In this document: piece after piece, positions 1 to 7,773 of the stretch
Numbering within the stretch: the stretch's first letter is position 1
How the letters are laid out: the number at the start of each line of letters is the position of its first letter
NCBI RefSeq assembly: GCF_001642995.1
Contig: NZ_LOHS01000091.1
Location: 1 to 49,743, forward strand
DNA from: Streptomyces jeddahensis
GTDB lineage: Bacteria > Actinomycetota > Actinomycetes > Streptomycetales > Streptomycetaceae
DNA length: 49,743 nt
Direction of reading: 5' to 3'
Notes under the pieces: model-generated
What the model was told of the DNA's origin: nothing
What the model saw: only the letters and a program-made list of their open reading frames with translations
Database searches by the model: none
Translations under genes and position numbers: made by a program

Positions 1-55
1 CCGTGGCCCCCATGGGGCGCGGCGGGCGCTGCCGTGTCACGCGTGACGCCTCGTG

Positions 56-1009
56 CTACATGATCGGGTCGGGCTCGCGGGCCAGGTCCGCGGCGCCGAC
101 CAGGCCGGCCTTGTTGCCGAGCTGGGCGGCGATGACGTCGGCCACGGGCCGCCAGTTGCCGCCGACCAGCCAGCGCTTGTACGACTTGCGGATCGGGTCG
201 AGGACCAGCTCGCCCTCGTCCGAGAGCCCGCCGCCGACGATGAACGCCGACGGGTCGAAGAGCGATGCCAGGTCGGCGAGGCCCGCTCCGGCCCAGCGGG
301 CCAGCTCGCGGTACGAGTCGACGGCGACGGGGTCGCCTTGGCGGGCGGCCATCGAGATGTGCTTGCCCTCGATGCCGTCGGGCGTGCCGTCGCCCATGGA
401 GAGCAGGATCTGCGCGTTCTCGGGGGTGGCGTTGGCCCGCTGCTTCGCGTACCGCACGAGGGCGCGCCCCGATGCGTACTGCTCCCAGCAGCCCTGGCTG
501 CCGCAGCCGCACAGCAGGCCGTCGGGCACCATGCGGATGTGCCCGAACTCGGCGGCCACGCCGAAGTGGCCGCGTCGCAGCTTGTTGCCGATGATGATGC
601 CGCCGCCGAGGCCGGTGCCCAGGGTGATGCAGATGACGTTGCGGTGGCCCTTGCCCGCGCCGAACTTGTACTCGCCCCAGGCGGCCGCGTTGGCGTCGTT
701 CTCGACGACGACCGGGAGGCCTACGCGGTCCTCCACCTCGGCCTTCAGCGGCTCCTGCCGCCAGTCGATGTTGGGTGCGAAGTACACGGTGGAGCGCTGG
801 CGGTTGACGTACCCCGCCGCGCCGATGCCCACGCCGACGATCTCGTGGCCTGCCCGCGCGCCCTCCACGGCGGAGGCGATGGCGTCCACGATGGCCTGCG
901 GTGTGGTGGGGGTCGGCACCTTGAAGGTCGAGAGGATGTTGCCTTCCTCATCGACCACGCCGGCCGCGATCTTCGTGCCGCCGATGTCGACGCCGATGGT
1001 GAGTCCCAT
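56..1009 (-). CDS. glkA: ROK-family glucokinase
   Basis: 317 residues, the usual length for streptomycete GlkA. It phosphorylates glucose with ATP in the cytoplasm and in Streptomyces is also central to glucose repression (family knowledge). Seen: N-terminal phosphate-binding DIGGTK at residues 8-13, the ENDANAA stretch with likely catalytic Asp105, glycine-rich GTGLGGG at 131-137, and the ROK zinc-binding CGCGSQGCWE with Cys167, Cys169 and Cys174. An open frame extends 43 codons upstream, but the ATG at 1009 is where homology to the family begins. It is the last gene of a minus-strand series, 62 bp after the DUF5304-type gene. Confidence 0.95.
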   Translation of the reverse strand: MGLTIGVDIGGTKIAAGVVDEEGNILSTFKVPTPTTPQAIVDAIASAVEGARAGHEIVGVGIGAAGYVNRQRSTVYFAPNIDWRQEPLKAEVEDRVGLPVVVENDANAAAWGEYKFGAGKGHRNVICITLGTGLGGGIIIGNKLRRGHFGVAAEFGHIRMVPDGLLCGCGSQGCWEQYASGRALVRYAKQRANATPENAQILLSMGDGTPDGIEGKHISMAARQGDPVAVDSYRELARWAGAGLADLASLFDPSAFIVGGGLSDEGELVLDPIRKSYKRWLVGGNWRPVADVIAAQLGNKAGLVGAADLAREPDPIM

Positions 1010-1071
1010 GTGTCCCTCAGTTTTCGGTCGAGCCCCGCTAAGGCCCACCGTACCGCCTGCTGGGGACGCTC

Positions 1072-1560
1072 TCAGTCCAGGTCGATGTGTTCCCCGGGAC
1101 CCGGTCCGTCGTCCTTGGGGCCGGGGCCGCGGGTCCACCGCCGTTCCTGTGCCTCGACGGCGGAGCGGTAGGCGGCGAGGAGCTCGGAGCCGGCGGCCGC
1201 CAGGTGGTCGAAGACCTCCGGATTGCGCTCGATCACGGGCTCGACGGCGGCCTTGGCCTGCTGCACGAACTGGTTGACCATCTGCTGCGCCGCACCTCCC
1301 GCGGCCGCGCCGAACAGCGGCGACTGGAGGCCGGAGAGCTTGTCCGCCACGGCGTCGACGAGTTTGCGCAGCTCCTCGGCTGCCGAACCGGGCTGGGCCC
1401 CCTGCGAGGCGCGGCGGCGCGCCTTCTCGGCCTCGAGGTCCTCGGCGCAGGCCTTCGCCCAGGCGTCGGCGTCGAACGGTCCGGCGGCCTGCGCGTCCTC
1501 GCCCGGGACGTGCGCCTCGTCGGCGGGTCCGGAGTCGGGGTGGTCGGTGGCGTCACTCAT
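1072..1560 (-). CDS. DUF5304-type conserved hypothetical protein
   Basis: 162 residues, cytoplasmic, with no signal peptide or membrane segment. The N-terminal 40 residues are acidic and Ala/Pro/Asp-rich and look disordered. The middle (about 60-130) is amphipathic and Ala/Gln-rich and probably helical, and the C-terminal tail is Gly/Pro/Asp-rich. I recognise it as the actinobacterial DUF5304 type that lies next to glkA in Streptomyces; no function is known to me. ATG start at 1560. It lies 42 bp downstream of the ArsA-like gene on the same strand, so co-transcription is likely. Confidence 0.8.
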   Translation of the reverse strand: MSDATDHPDSGPADEAHVPGEDAQAAGPFDADAWAKACAEDLEAEKARRRASQGAQPGSAAEELRKLVDAVADKLSGLQSPLFGAAAGGAAQQMVNQFVQQAKAAVEPVIERNPEVFDHLAAAGSELLAAYRSAVEAQERRWTRGPGPKDDGPGPGEHIDLD

Positions 1561-1602
1561 GAGGACAGACTCCTGCAGGGACCGGGGCTGGTGTCTTCGA
1601 CG

Positions 1603-2790
1603 TTACCCGAACGGCGGTGCGCCCTTCACCGTACCGGGCCACAGATCCGGGTCCGGGGCGAAACGGATGCGCAGCTCGCCGTCGCGCAGGCCCGCCCCGT
1701 CCACGGTGCAGCGGCGCAGCGCCGACGGCAGCGGGACGATCCGGCGGAACCGCCCGGCGGTGACGACGAGTTCGTCGCCCCGGCGGATCAGCTCGAGCTC
1801 GTCCCGGGCACCGCCGGGGAGCGGGATGTGCCAGACCAGCACGCCGTCGTCGGCGAGACGGTCGGCGACGGGCCATTCCACCGGGGCGGGGGCGGCCGAG
1901 GGCGGGGGCGCGTCGAGGGCCGCCAGGTCGTCGGCGCCGCGTGGGTCCCGGCCCAGGTGCGCCACTTCGCGGACCGTGTACGCGCCGTCCCACTCGGCGA
2001 GCACCTTGCGCTGCTGGGCGGCGAGGCCGCCGAGCCACGGGTCGGCGGACGCCTCGGGCAGCACGCGGTTGGCGATCAGCGCGTCCGTGCGCAGCCCGTG
2101 CAGGGCGAGGCCGGTGGCGGCGGTACGCACGGCGTCGGCGCCCGCGGGGCCCGGCTCGGCGACCAGCCGTACCGTCGTGGCCGGGTCCTCGATGACGGCC
2201 TGGACGCCTGCGAGTTCGAGGTCCCACCGGGCGGCCGTCTCGTACAGCCAGGCGCCGGGCATGGGGACGCCGGCGATGCGGCCGAGCATCGGGCGCAGCG
2301 CGCGGGCGGCCTGCCGTTCCGGGGGCAGCAGCCGGCGCAGATAGCGGCGCAGCTGTTCCGGCAGCGCGAGGACGTCGACGGCCTCCGGGGTCGGGGGCAG
2401 GTCCACGACCAGCAGGTCGTACGGGGCCGCTGCCGCGTCGCGCAGGGCGCGCAGCAGGGCCAGTTCGGCGCTGCCGGGGAGGGGCGTGAGCTCCTCGTCG
2501 TCGAGGCGGGCGGCGCCCAGCAGGTCCAGCGCCGGGGCGGCGCGGTCCTGGAAGGTGAGCAGGTCGTCCCGGAACCCCTCCGCCGGGTCGGGCCGCACCG
2601 CCGTGAGGCCCGGCTCCGGCTGGACCGGGTCCGCGCCGGTGGGCACGCCGAGTGCGGCGCCCAGGGTGTCGGTGCGGTCGGCGGAGATCACGAGGGTGCG
2701 GGTGCCCTGGCGGGCGGCCTGGAGTGCGGTGGCCGCCGCGAGGGTGGTGCGGCCGGCGCCGCCGGGGCCGGTCAGGAGGATGGTGCGCAT
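1603..2790 (-). CDS. ArsA/GET3-like ATPase with degenerate P-loop
   Basis: 395 residues. The fold family is the anion-transporting ATPase/GET3 group: residues 2-25 give the P-loop strand, a VISADRTDTLG stretch follows at the switch-like position, and LLVVDLPPT provides a Walker-B-like Asp. The normal GKGGVGKT loop reads GPGGAGRTT, so both the signature lysine and the P-loop lysine are missing (Pro and Arg instead). No arsenic genes are nearby, so an arsenite pump role is unlikely. ATG at 2790; the frame continues 20 codons upstream into a repeat, which is not convincing as coding sequence. The call is good at family level; the activity is unknown. Confidence 0.8.
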   Translation of the reverse strand: MRTILLTGPGGAGRTTLAAATALQAARQGTRTLVISADRTDTLGAALGVPTGADPVQPEPGLTAVRPDPAEGFRDDLLTFQDRAAPALDLLGAARLDDEELTPLPGSAELALLRALRDAAAAPYDLLVVDLPPTPEAVDVLALPEQLRRYLRRLLPPERQAARALRPMLGRIAGVPMPGAWLYETAARWDLELAGVQAVIEDPATTVRLVAEPGPAGADAVRTAATGLALHGLRTDALIANRVLPEASADPWLGGLAAQQRKVLAEWDGAYTVREVAHLGRDPRGADDLAALDAPPPSAAPAPVEWPVADRLADDGVLVWHIPLPGGARDELELIRRGDELVVTAGRFRRIVPLPSALRRCTVDGAGLRDGELRIRFAPDPDLWPGTVKGAPPFG

Positions 2791-2823
2791 GGGCTCCCTA
2801 GCGGGGCTTAGGTACTGGAAGCG

Positions 2824-2942
2824 GCACCCGCCGTCGTGGGTTGTGCTCACCCGTTCCGCCCTGGGGTACCGCCCAGGCCCTTAAGGCACTGGGGGAGGAA
2901 CGATTGCCCACAACGAGTCACGCGGAGCGACTGCCCACAACG
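2824..2942. repeat. Dispersed hairpin repeat copy R1, with loop insertion
   Basis: The arms GTTGTGCTCACCCGTTCC and GAACGATTGCCCACAAC (2841-2914) form an imperfect inverted repeat. The loop holds an extra segment of about 35 bp (2862-2897, centred on CCTTAAGG) that recurs in copy R5. A second half-arm ending TGCCCACAACG follows at 2929-2941. It lies 17 bp past the stop of the SRPBCC gene on the minus strand. Confidence 0.85.
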
Positions 2943-2959
2943 GGAGCAACGGCTGCTGG

Positions 2960-3397
2960 CTACTTCGACTCGACGCGCTTCTTCAGGCCTGCCAGGGCGC
3001 GGTCGATGATGACCTTCTCCGCCTTGCGCTTGATCATGCCGAGCATGGGGATCTTGACATCGACGGTCAGCTGGTAGGTGACCTCGGTGGCGCCCGGGCC
3101 CGCGGGCTTGAGGATGTACGAGCCGTCCAGGGAGCGCAGCATCTGGGACTTGACGAGGGTCCAGCTGACCTCGTTCTCGCCCGTCCAGGTGTACGCCAGC
3201 GTCTGATCGTCCTTGATCGCGCCCGCGTCCATGACGAGGCGCACCTGCTCGGCGCGGCCCTTGTCGTCGGTGGCCAGGACCTCGGCCTCCTTCACCTCGC
3301 CCGTCCAGTCCGGGTAGCGGGCGAAGTCGGCGATCACCGCCATGACGTCGGCCGGTGCCGCCTCGATGGTGATGCTCGAGCTGGTGTATTCCGCCAT
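2960..3397 (-). CDS. SRPBCC (START-like) family protein
   Basis: 145 residues, one SRPBCC/polyketide-cyclase-like domain of usual length. The pattern is typical: an N-terminal strand (SSITIEAAPADVMAVIADF), the tryptophan-containing YPDWTGEV turn, central beta strands with W-x-W-type aromatic positions, and a long C-terminal helix rich in Lys/Arg. These proteins bind a hydrophobic ligand in a helix-grip cavity; the ligand cannot be told here. The start at 3397 is chosen because a strong GGAGGAG ribosome site lies just upstream in the reverse strand. It is followed by repeat R1 and then the ArsA-like gene. Confidence 0.88.
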   Translation of the reverse strand: MAEYTSSSITIEAAPADVMAVIADFARYPDWTGEVKEAEVLATDDKGRAEQVRLVMDAGAIKDDQTLAYTWTGENEVSWTLVKSQMLRSLDGSYILKPAGPGATEVTYQLTVDVKIPMLGMIKRKAEKVIIDRALAGLKKRVESK

Positions 3398-3523
3398 CGC
3401 CGTGGCTCCTCCAGTTACGGTCCGCTCAGGGCAGGTGTCCATGCAGCGTGAAGGCTACCGCGCACACGTCCGCATGCCGTCACCCGTCCTCGCGTCTCGC
3501 GTCCCGCACACCCCGCCGAGCCC

Positions 3524-4321
3524 TCACCACTCCAGGGCGAAGGGCCGGCCGGAGCCCGCGAAGTGCCCGACGTTCACGCACTCCGTGGCCCCGATGCGCA
3601 TGCGGCGCACCAGCGGCTGGTGGACGTGGCCGAACAGCGAGTAGCGGGGCCGGGTGCGCCGGATCGCGTCCAGGAGGGCGCGGCTGCCGCGCTCGAAGCG
3701 GCGCGCCACCGTGTCGTAGACGAGCTCGGGGACCTCCGGCGGGATGTGCGTGCACAGCACGTCGACCTCGCCGACGGCCTCGATCTTGGCGGCGTACTCC
3801 TCGTCGCTGATCTCGTAGGGCGTACGCATCGGGGTGCGCAGGCCGCCGCCGACGAAGCCGAAGACCAGGCCGCCGATCTCGACGCGCTCGCCGTCGAGCA
3901 CGGTGGTGCCGGGTCCCGCGTACTCGGGCCAGAGGTCCGGCATGTCGACGTTGCCGTAGGTGGCGTACGTCGGGGTGGGGAAGGCCGCGAACATCTCGGC
4001 GTACTGCTTGCGTACCGCCTTCTCGATGGCCGTCGCACGGTCCGTGCCGATGCCGGCCCACAGCGCGGCGCCGAAGGCGCGGGCCTCCTCGAAGCGGCGG
4101 GCGGTGCGCAGTTCGACGATGCGGTCGGCGTTCTCCCGGCCGAAGAGATCGGGGAAGATGCCGCGGGAGTGGTCGGCGTAGTCGAGGAAGAGGACGAGGT
4201 CTCCGAGGCAGACCAGCGCGTCGGCGCCGTCGCCGGCTCTCGCCAGGTCGCGGGCGTTGCCGTGCACATCGCTGACCACGTGGATTCTGGTCCTGCTGTA
4301 ATCGATGTGTGTAGCTGCCAT
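3524..4321 (-). CDS. Metallophosphoesterase (calcineurin-like)
   Basis: 265 residues, cytoplasmic. The full set of metal-binding motifs is visible in order: VVSDVHGN (Asp-x-His), CLGDLVLF (Gly-Asp), YGNVDMPD (Gly-Asn-x-Asp), a CTHIPPE histidine, and the final LFGHVHQP (Gly-His-x-His). This is an intact dinuclear-metal phosphoesterase site. The substrate is unknown; candidates include cyclic nucleotides, phosphoproteins or nucleotides. ATG at 4321; an in-frame codon at 4348 would add nine residues without a better ribosome site. It is divergent from the acyl-CoA synthetase across 302 bp. Confidence 0.9.
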   Translation of the reverse strand: MAATHIDYSRTRIHVVSDVHGNARDLARAGDGADALVCLGDLVLFLDYADHSRGIFPDLFGRENADRIVELRTARRFEEARAFGAALWAGIGTDRATAIEKAVRKQYAEMFAAFPTPTYATYGNVDMPDLWPEYAGPGTTVLDGERVEIGGLVFGFVGGGLRTPMRTPYEISDEEYAAKIEAVGEVDVLCTHIPPEVPELVYDTVARRFERGSRALLDAIRRTRPRYSLFGHVHQPLVRRMRIGATECVNVGHFAGSGRPFALEW

Positions 4322-4623
4322 GGTGATCACCCTAGAGCTGCCGGTCAAACGTGGGTAGAGGGGCCCGGACCTGCGGTAACTTCCCAGTCGGGAATTGCTT
4401 GGACTACTGTGCCCGAAGCATCGCCATGCACATGTGACGCAGCGAACATCTGGCCCTGACCCCCTATCGGAGAGGCCGTACCGATCGGTAACGTCCGGGC
4501 AGTCCAGTTGTGCTCAGGGTTTCAACTACTGACTCCCGATGAGCACGCCCTGCCCGAGCCTTGGACCGCACCGTCGCATACGCACACCGTCGTGGCGCCA
4601 GTGCCCTATGAGGAGCAGCAGTC
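4322..4623. other. Divergent intergenic region, metallophosphoesterase / acyl-CoA synthetase
   Basis: About 300 bp with no convincing gene. It holds the palindrome at 4479-4490 and the GAGGAG ribosome site at 4610-4615. Two ACTACTG stretches (about 4402 and 4522) might be -10-like, but I could not place a confident -35 for either. Confidence 0.5.
4479..4490. promoter_or_regulatory. Perfect 12-bp palindrome, candidate TetR-type operator
   Basis: TACCGATCGGTA is perfectly self-complementary and lies 133 bp upstream of the acyl-CoA synthetase start. Short TACCG/CGGTA palindromes are common operators of TetR-family repressors, several of which respond to acyl-CoA. Which regulator binds here is not visible in the window. 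Confidence 0.4.
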
Positions 4624-6420
4624 TTGCGCGAGTTCAGCCTTCCGGCCCTGTACGAGGTCCCTGCGGACGGCAACCTGACCGACATCGTCCGCAGAAACGC
4701 CGCACAGCATCCGGACGTCGCCGTCATCGCCCGCAAGGTCGACGGCGTCTGGCAGGACGTCACCGCCGCGGCCTTCCTCGCCGAGGTACAGGCCGCCGCC
4801 AAGGGCCTGATCGCCTCCGGAGTACGTCCGGGCGACCGCGTGGGGCTGATGTCCCGCACGCGCTACGAGTGGACGCTCCTGGACTTCGCGATCTGGAGCG
4901 CGGGCGCGGTCACCGTGCCGGTGTACGAGACCAGTTCGCCGGAGCAGGTGCAGTGGATCCTCGGTGACTCGGGCGCGGTCGCCTGCATCGTGGAGCTCGA
5001 CACGCACGCGGCCGCCGTGGAGTCCGTACGCGACCGGCTGCCCGCACTCGGCCCGGTCTGGCAGATCGAGGCCGGCGCCGTCGACGTGCTGCGGCGCGTC
5101 GGCAAGGACGTCGACGACGCGACCGTCGAGGAGCGCAGCTCCATCGCCAAGGCGGACGACCCGGCGACCATCGTCTACACCTCGGGCACAACGGGCCGCC
5201 CGAAGGGCTGTGTGCTGACGCACCGCAGCTTCTTCGCGGAGTGCGGCAACCTCGTCGAGCGGATGCGGCCGCTGTTCCGTACCGGCGAGTGCTCGGTGCT
5301 GCTGTTCCTGCCGCTGGCCCATGTCTTCGGGCGGCTGGTGCAGGTGGCGCCGATGATGGCGCCGATCAAGCTCGGCTGCGTGCCGGACATCAAGAACCTG
5401 ACCGACGAACTGGCCTCGTTCCGGCCGACGTTGATCCTCGGCGTGCCGCGCGTCTTCGAGAAGGTCTACAACTCGGCGCGGGCCAAGGCGCAGGCGGACG
5501 GCAAGGGCAAGATCTTCGACAAGGCCGCGGACACGGCCATCGCGTACAGCCGGGCCCTCGACACCCCGTCGGGCCCGTCGCTCGGCCTGAAGATCAAGCA
5601 CAAGACCTTCGACAAGCTCGTCTACAGCAAGCTGCGCGCCGTGCTCGGCGGGCGCGGGGAGTACGCGATCTCGGGCGGCGCGCCGCTGGGTGAGCGCCTC
5701 GGCCACTTCTTCCGCGGCATCGGCTTCACGGTCCTGGAGGGCTACGGCCTCACGGAGTCCTGCGCGGCCACGGCCTTCAACCCCTGGGACCGGGCGAAGA
5801 TCGGCACGGTCGGGCAGCCGCTGCCCGGGTCTGTCGTGCGGATCGCGGACGACGGCGAGGTCCTGCTGCACGGTGAGCACCTGTTCAAGGAGTACTGGAA
5901 CAACCCGGGCGCGACCGAGGAGGCGCTGGCCGACGGGTGGTTCCACACCGGCGACATCGGCACGCTCGACGAGGACGGCTACCTCAGCATCACCGGCCGC
6001 AAGAAGGAGATCATCGTCACCGCGGGCGGCAAGAACGTGGCCCCGGCGGTGATCGAGGACCGTATCCGGGCGCACGCGCTCGTCGCCGAGTGCATGGTCG
6101 TCGGCGACGGCCGCCCGTTCGTGGGCGCGCTCGTCACCATCGACGAGGAGTTCCTGGGCCGCTGGGCCGAGGACCACGGCAAGCCGGCCGGCTCCACAGC
6201 GGCGTCCCTGCGCGATGATCCCGACCTCGTCGCGGCCATCCAGAGCGCCGTGGACGACGGCAACGCGGCCGTCTCCAAGGCCGAGTCCGTACGCAAGTTC
6301 CGCATCCTCGCGACGCAGTTCACCGAGGACTCCGGGCATCTGACCCCGTCGCTGAAGCTGAAGCGGAATGTGGTGGCGAAGGACTTCGCGGACGAGATCG
6401 AGGCGATCTATCGCGGGTAG
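4624..6420 (+). CDS. Long-chain acyl-CoA synthetase (AMP-forming, FadD15-like)
   Basis: 598 residues, the usual length. It activates fatty acids to acyl-CoA through an acyl-adenylate. Seen: the P-loop-like YTSGTTGRPKG at about residues 184-194, the GYGLTESCA adenylate motif, the TGDIG motif, and the C-terminal hinge ITGRKKEIIVTAGGKNV followed by the small domain. The start is TTG at 4624, chosen for GAGGAG eight bases upstream and because the protein then begins in the family style (MREFSLP). It stands alone, convergent with pimB, with a candidate operator upstream. Confidence 0.93.
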   Translation: MREFSLPALYEVPADGNLTDIVRRNAAQHPDVAVIARKVDGVWQDVTAAAFLAEVQAAAKGLIASGVRPGDRVGLMSRTRYEWTLLDFAIWSAGAVTVPVYETSSPEQVQWILGDSGAVACIVELDTHAAAVESVRDRLPALGPVWQIEAGAVDVLRRVGKDVDDATVEERSSIAKADDPATIVYTSGTTGRPKGCVLTHRSFFAECGNLVERMRPLFRTGECSVLLFLPLAHVFGRLVQVAPMMAPIKLGCVPDIKNLTDELASFRPTLILGVPRVFEKVYNSARAKAQADGKGKIFDKAADTAIAYSRALDTPSGPSLGLKIKHKTFDKLVYSKLRAVLGGRGEYAISGGAPLGERLGHFFRGIGFTVLEGYGLTESCAATAFNPWDRAKIGTVGQPLPGSVVRIADDGEVLLHGEHLFKEYWNNPGATEEALADGWFHTGDIGTLDEDGYLSITGRKKEIIVTAGGKNVAPAVIEDRIRAHALVAECMVVGDGRPFVGALVTIDEEFLGRWAEDHGKPAGSTAASLRDDPDLVAAIQSAVDDGNAAVSKAESVRKFRILATQFTEDSGHLTPSLKLKRNVVAKDFADEIEAIYRG

Positions 6421-6426
6421 CCCCTC

Positions 6427-6485
6427 GTTGTGGGCAGGCGTTCCGCAGGGCGGAACGGGTGGGCACAACGCCACGACGGCGGTGC
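6427..6485. repeat. Dispersed hairpin repeat copy R2
   Basis: Here the repeat runs in the opposite direction to the other copies on the plus strand: GTTGTGGGCAGGCGTTCCGC, then GCGGAACGGGTGGGCACAAC, then the CCACGACGGCGG tail. It begins six bases after the acyl-CoA synthetase stop, so its polarity relative to that gene matches that of R1 relative to its gene. Confidence 0.85.
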
Positions 6486-6493
6486 GCCTGCAT

Positions 6494-6525
6494 CGAACAG
6501 GGCCCCCTCGCGGGGGCCCTGTTCG
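6494..6525. terminator. Bidirectional hairpin terminator
   Basis: A perfect 14-bp stem (CGAACAGGGCCCCC paired with its complement) with loop TCGC, between the convergent acyl-CoA synthetase and pimB genes. It has no long T run, as is normal for Streptomyces terminators. Confidence 0.85.
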
Positions 6526-6532
6526 CTTTCCC

Positions 6533-7675
6533 CTACAGCAGCGCCTCAAGCCGCTCCGCCAGTAGATCCCACCGCCACCGCTCCTCGACCCACTCCCGGC
6601 CCCGCTCGCCCATCCGCTTGCGCAGTTCCGGATCGGCGAGCAGGGTGACGATCCGCTCGGCGGAGGCGCCGGGGTCGCCGCCAGGGACGACCCACCCGGT
6701 CTCCCCGTCGAGCACCGCGTCCGGCGCCCCGCCGGAGTCCCCCGCGACGACGGGAAGCCCGGTCGCGGACGCCTCCAGGTACACGATCCCGAGCCCCTCG
6801 ACGTCGAGACCGCCGCGCCGCGTACGGCACGGCATGGCGAACACGTCACCGGCGCCGTAGTGGGCGGGGAGCTCCTCCCAGGGCACGGCCCCGGTGAGCC
6901 GTACGGACCGGGTGACCCCGGTCTCCTCCGCGAGGCGCCGCAGCTCCTTCTCGTACGGCCCGCCGCCCACGACGAGCAGCACGGCATCCGGCTCCTTCGC
7001 CAGGATCTGCGGCATCGCGCGGATGAGGGTGTCCTGCCCCTTGCGCGGCACGAGGCGCGAGACGCAGACCACGACAGGCCGGTCGGTCAGGCCCAGCCGG
7101 GCGCGGACCGCGTCCCCGCCGGAGCCGGGGTGGAAGGTCTTCTCGTCGACGCCCGGTGGCAGCTGGACCATGCGCGCGGCCGCCTCGGGCGACAGCGCGG
7201 CGGCGATCCGGGAGCGCGTGTACTCGCCGAGGTAGGTGAGGGTGTCCGTCGAGTCGCCGATCCGGCGCAGCAGCCCGCGGGATGCGGGCAGCTGGGCCCA
7301 GCCGGCCTCGTGGCCGTGCGTGGTGGCCACAAGACGTTCGGCCCCGGCGCGGCGCAGCGCGGGCGCCATCAGCCCGAGCGGCGCGGCCGCCCCGAACCAC
7401 ACCGACGTACAGCCGTGCTCCCGCAGCAGCGACACGGCGCGCCGCGTCACCCGCGGCGTCGGCAGCAGCATGGTCGTACGGTCGCGTACGACGGTGAAGG
7501 GCTGCTCGGCGTCGAAGGCCGCCGTGGCCTCGACGCCCTCGCGGCTCCGCTTCCAGGTGGAGGCGTAGACGACGACCCGCTCCGGGTCCAGCCGCAGCGC
7601 CATGTTGTGCAGAAATGCCTGGATACCGCCGGGCCTGGGCGGAAAGTCGTTGGTCACGATCAGCGTCTTGTGCAT
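6533..7675 (-). CDS. pimB: GDP-mannose-dependent mannosyltransferase, PimB type (GT4)
   Basis: 380 residues, GT-B fold, GT4 family. It probably adds the second mannose to phosphatidylinositol monomannoside on the inner face of the membrane (family inference; substrate not proven). Seen: VTNDFPPRPGGIQAF at the N-terminus, the linker region PPGVDEKTFHP, the nucleotide-sugar segment VVCVSRLVPRKGQD, and the EX7E-type region GLGIVYLEASATGLPVV. No signal peptide. ATG at 7675. It is divergent from the GT87-type gene, so both may serve envelope glycolipid or glycan assembly. Confidence 0.85.
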   Translation of the reverse strand: MHKTLIVTNDFPPRPGGIQAFLHNMALRLDPERVVVYASTWKRSREGVEATAAFDAEQPFTVVRDRTTMLLPTPRVTRRAVSLLREHGCTSVWFGAAAPLGLMAPALRRAGAERLVATTHGHEAGWAQLPASRGLLRRIGDSTDTLTYLGEYTRSRIAAALSPEAAARMVQLPPGVDEKTFHPGSGGDAVRARLGLTDRPVVVCVSRLVPRKGQDTLIRAMPQILAKEPDAVLLVVGGGPYEKELRRLAEETGVTRSVRLTGAVPWEELPAHYGAGDVFAMPCRTRRGGLDVEGLGIVYLEASATGLPVVAGDSGGAPDAVLDGETGWVVPGGDPGASAERIVTLLADPELRKRMGERGREWVEERWRWDLLAERLEALL

Positions 7676-7773
7676 CGTGGCGACAGTACCGAACGGTCGA
7701 GCATCATGGCTCTTGCACAGGTCGCCCCGGCATCATGACTGCTCAGGCGCCGGAGAACACGGACGAGGTGGGC

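Noticed and set aside
1087..2811. Long open frame on the plus strand (574 codons) opposite the DUF5304 and ArsA-like genes
   Set aside because: It is a mirror of minus-strand genes in GC-rich DNA; the composition is Gly/Arg/Val-rich and it has no ribosome site or domain.
4606..6987. 793-codon minus-strand open frame across the acyl-CoA synthetase gene
   Set aside because: It is antisense to a clear enzyme gene and spans the repeat and terminator, so it is a shadow frame.
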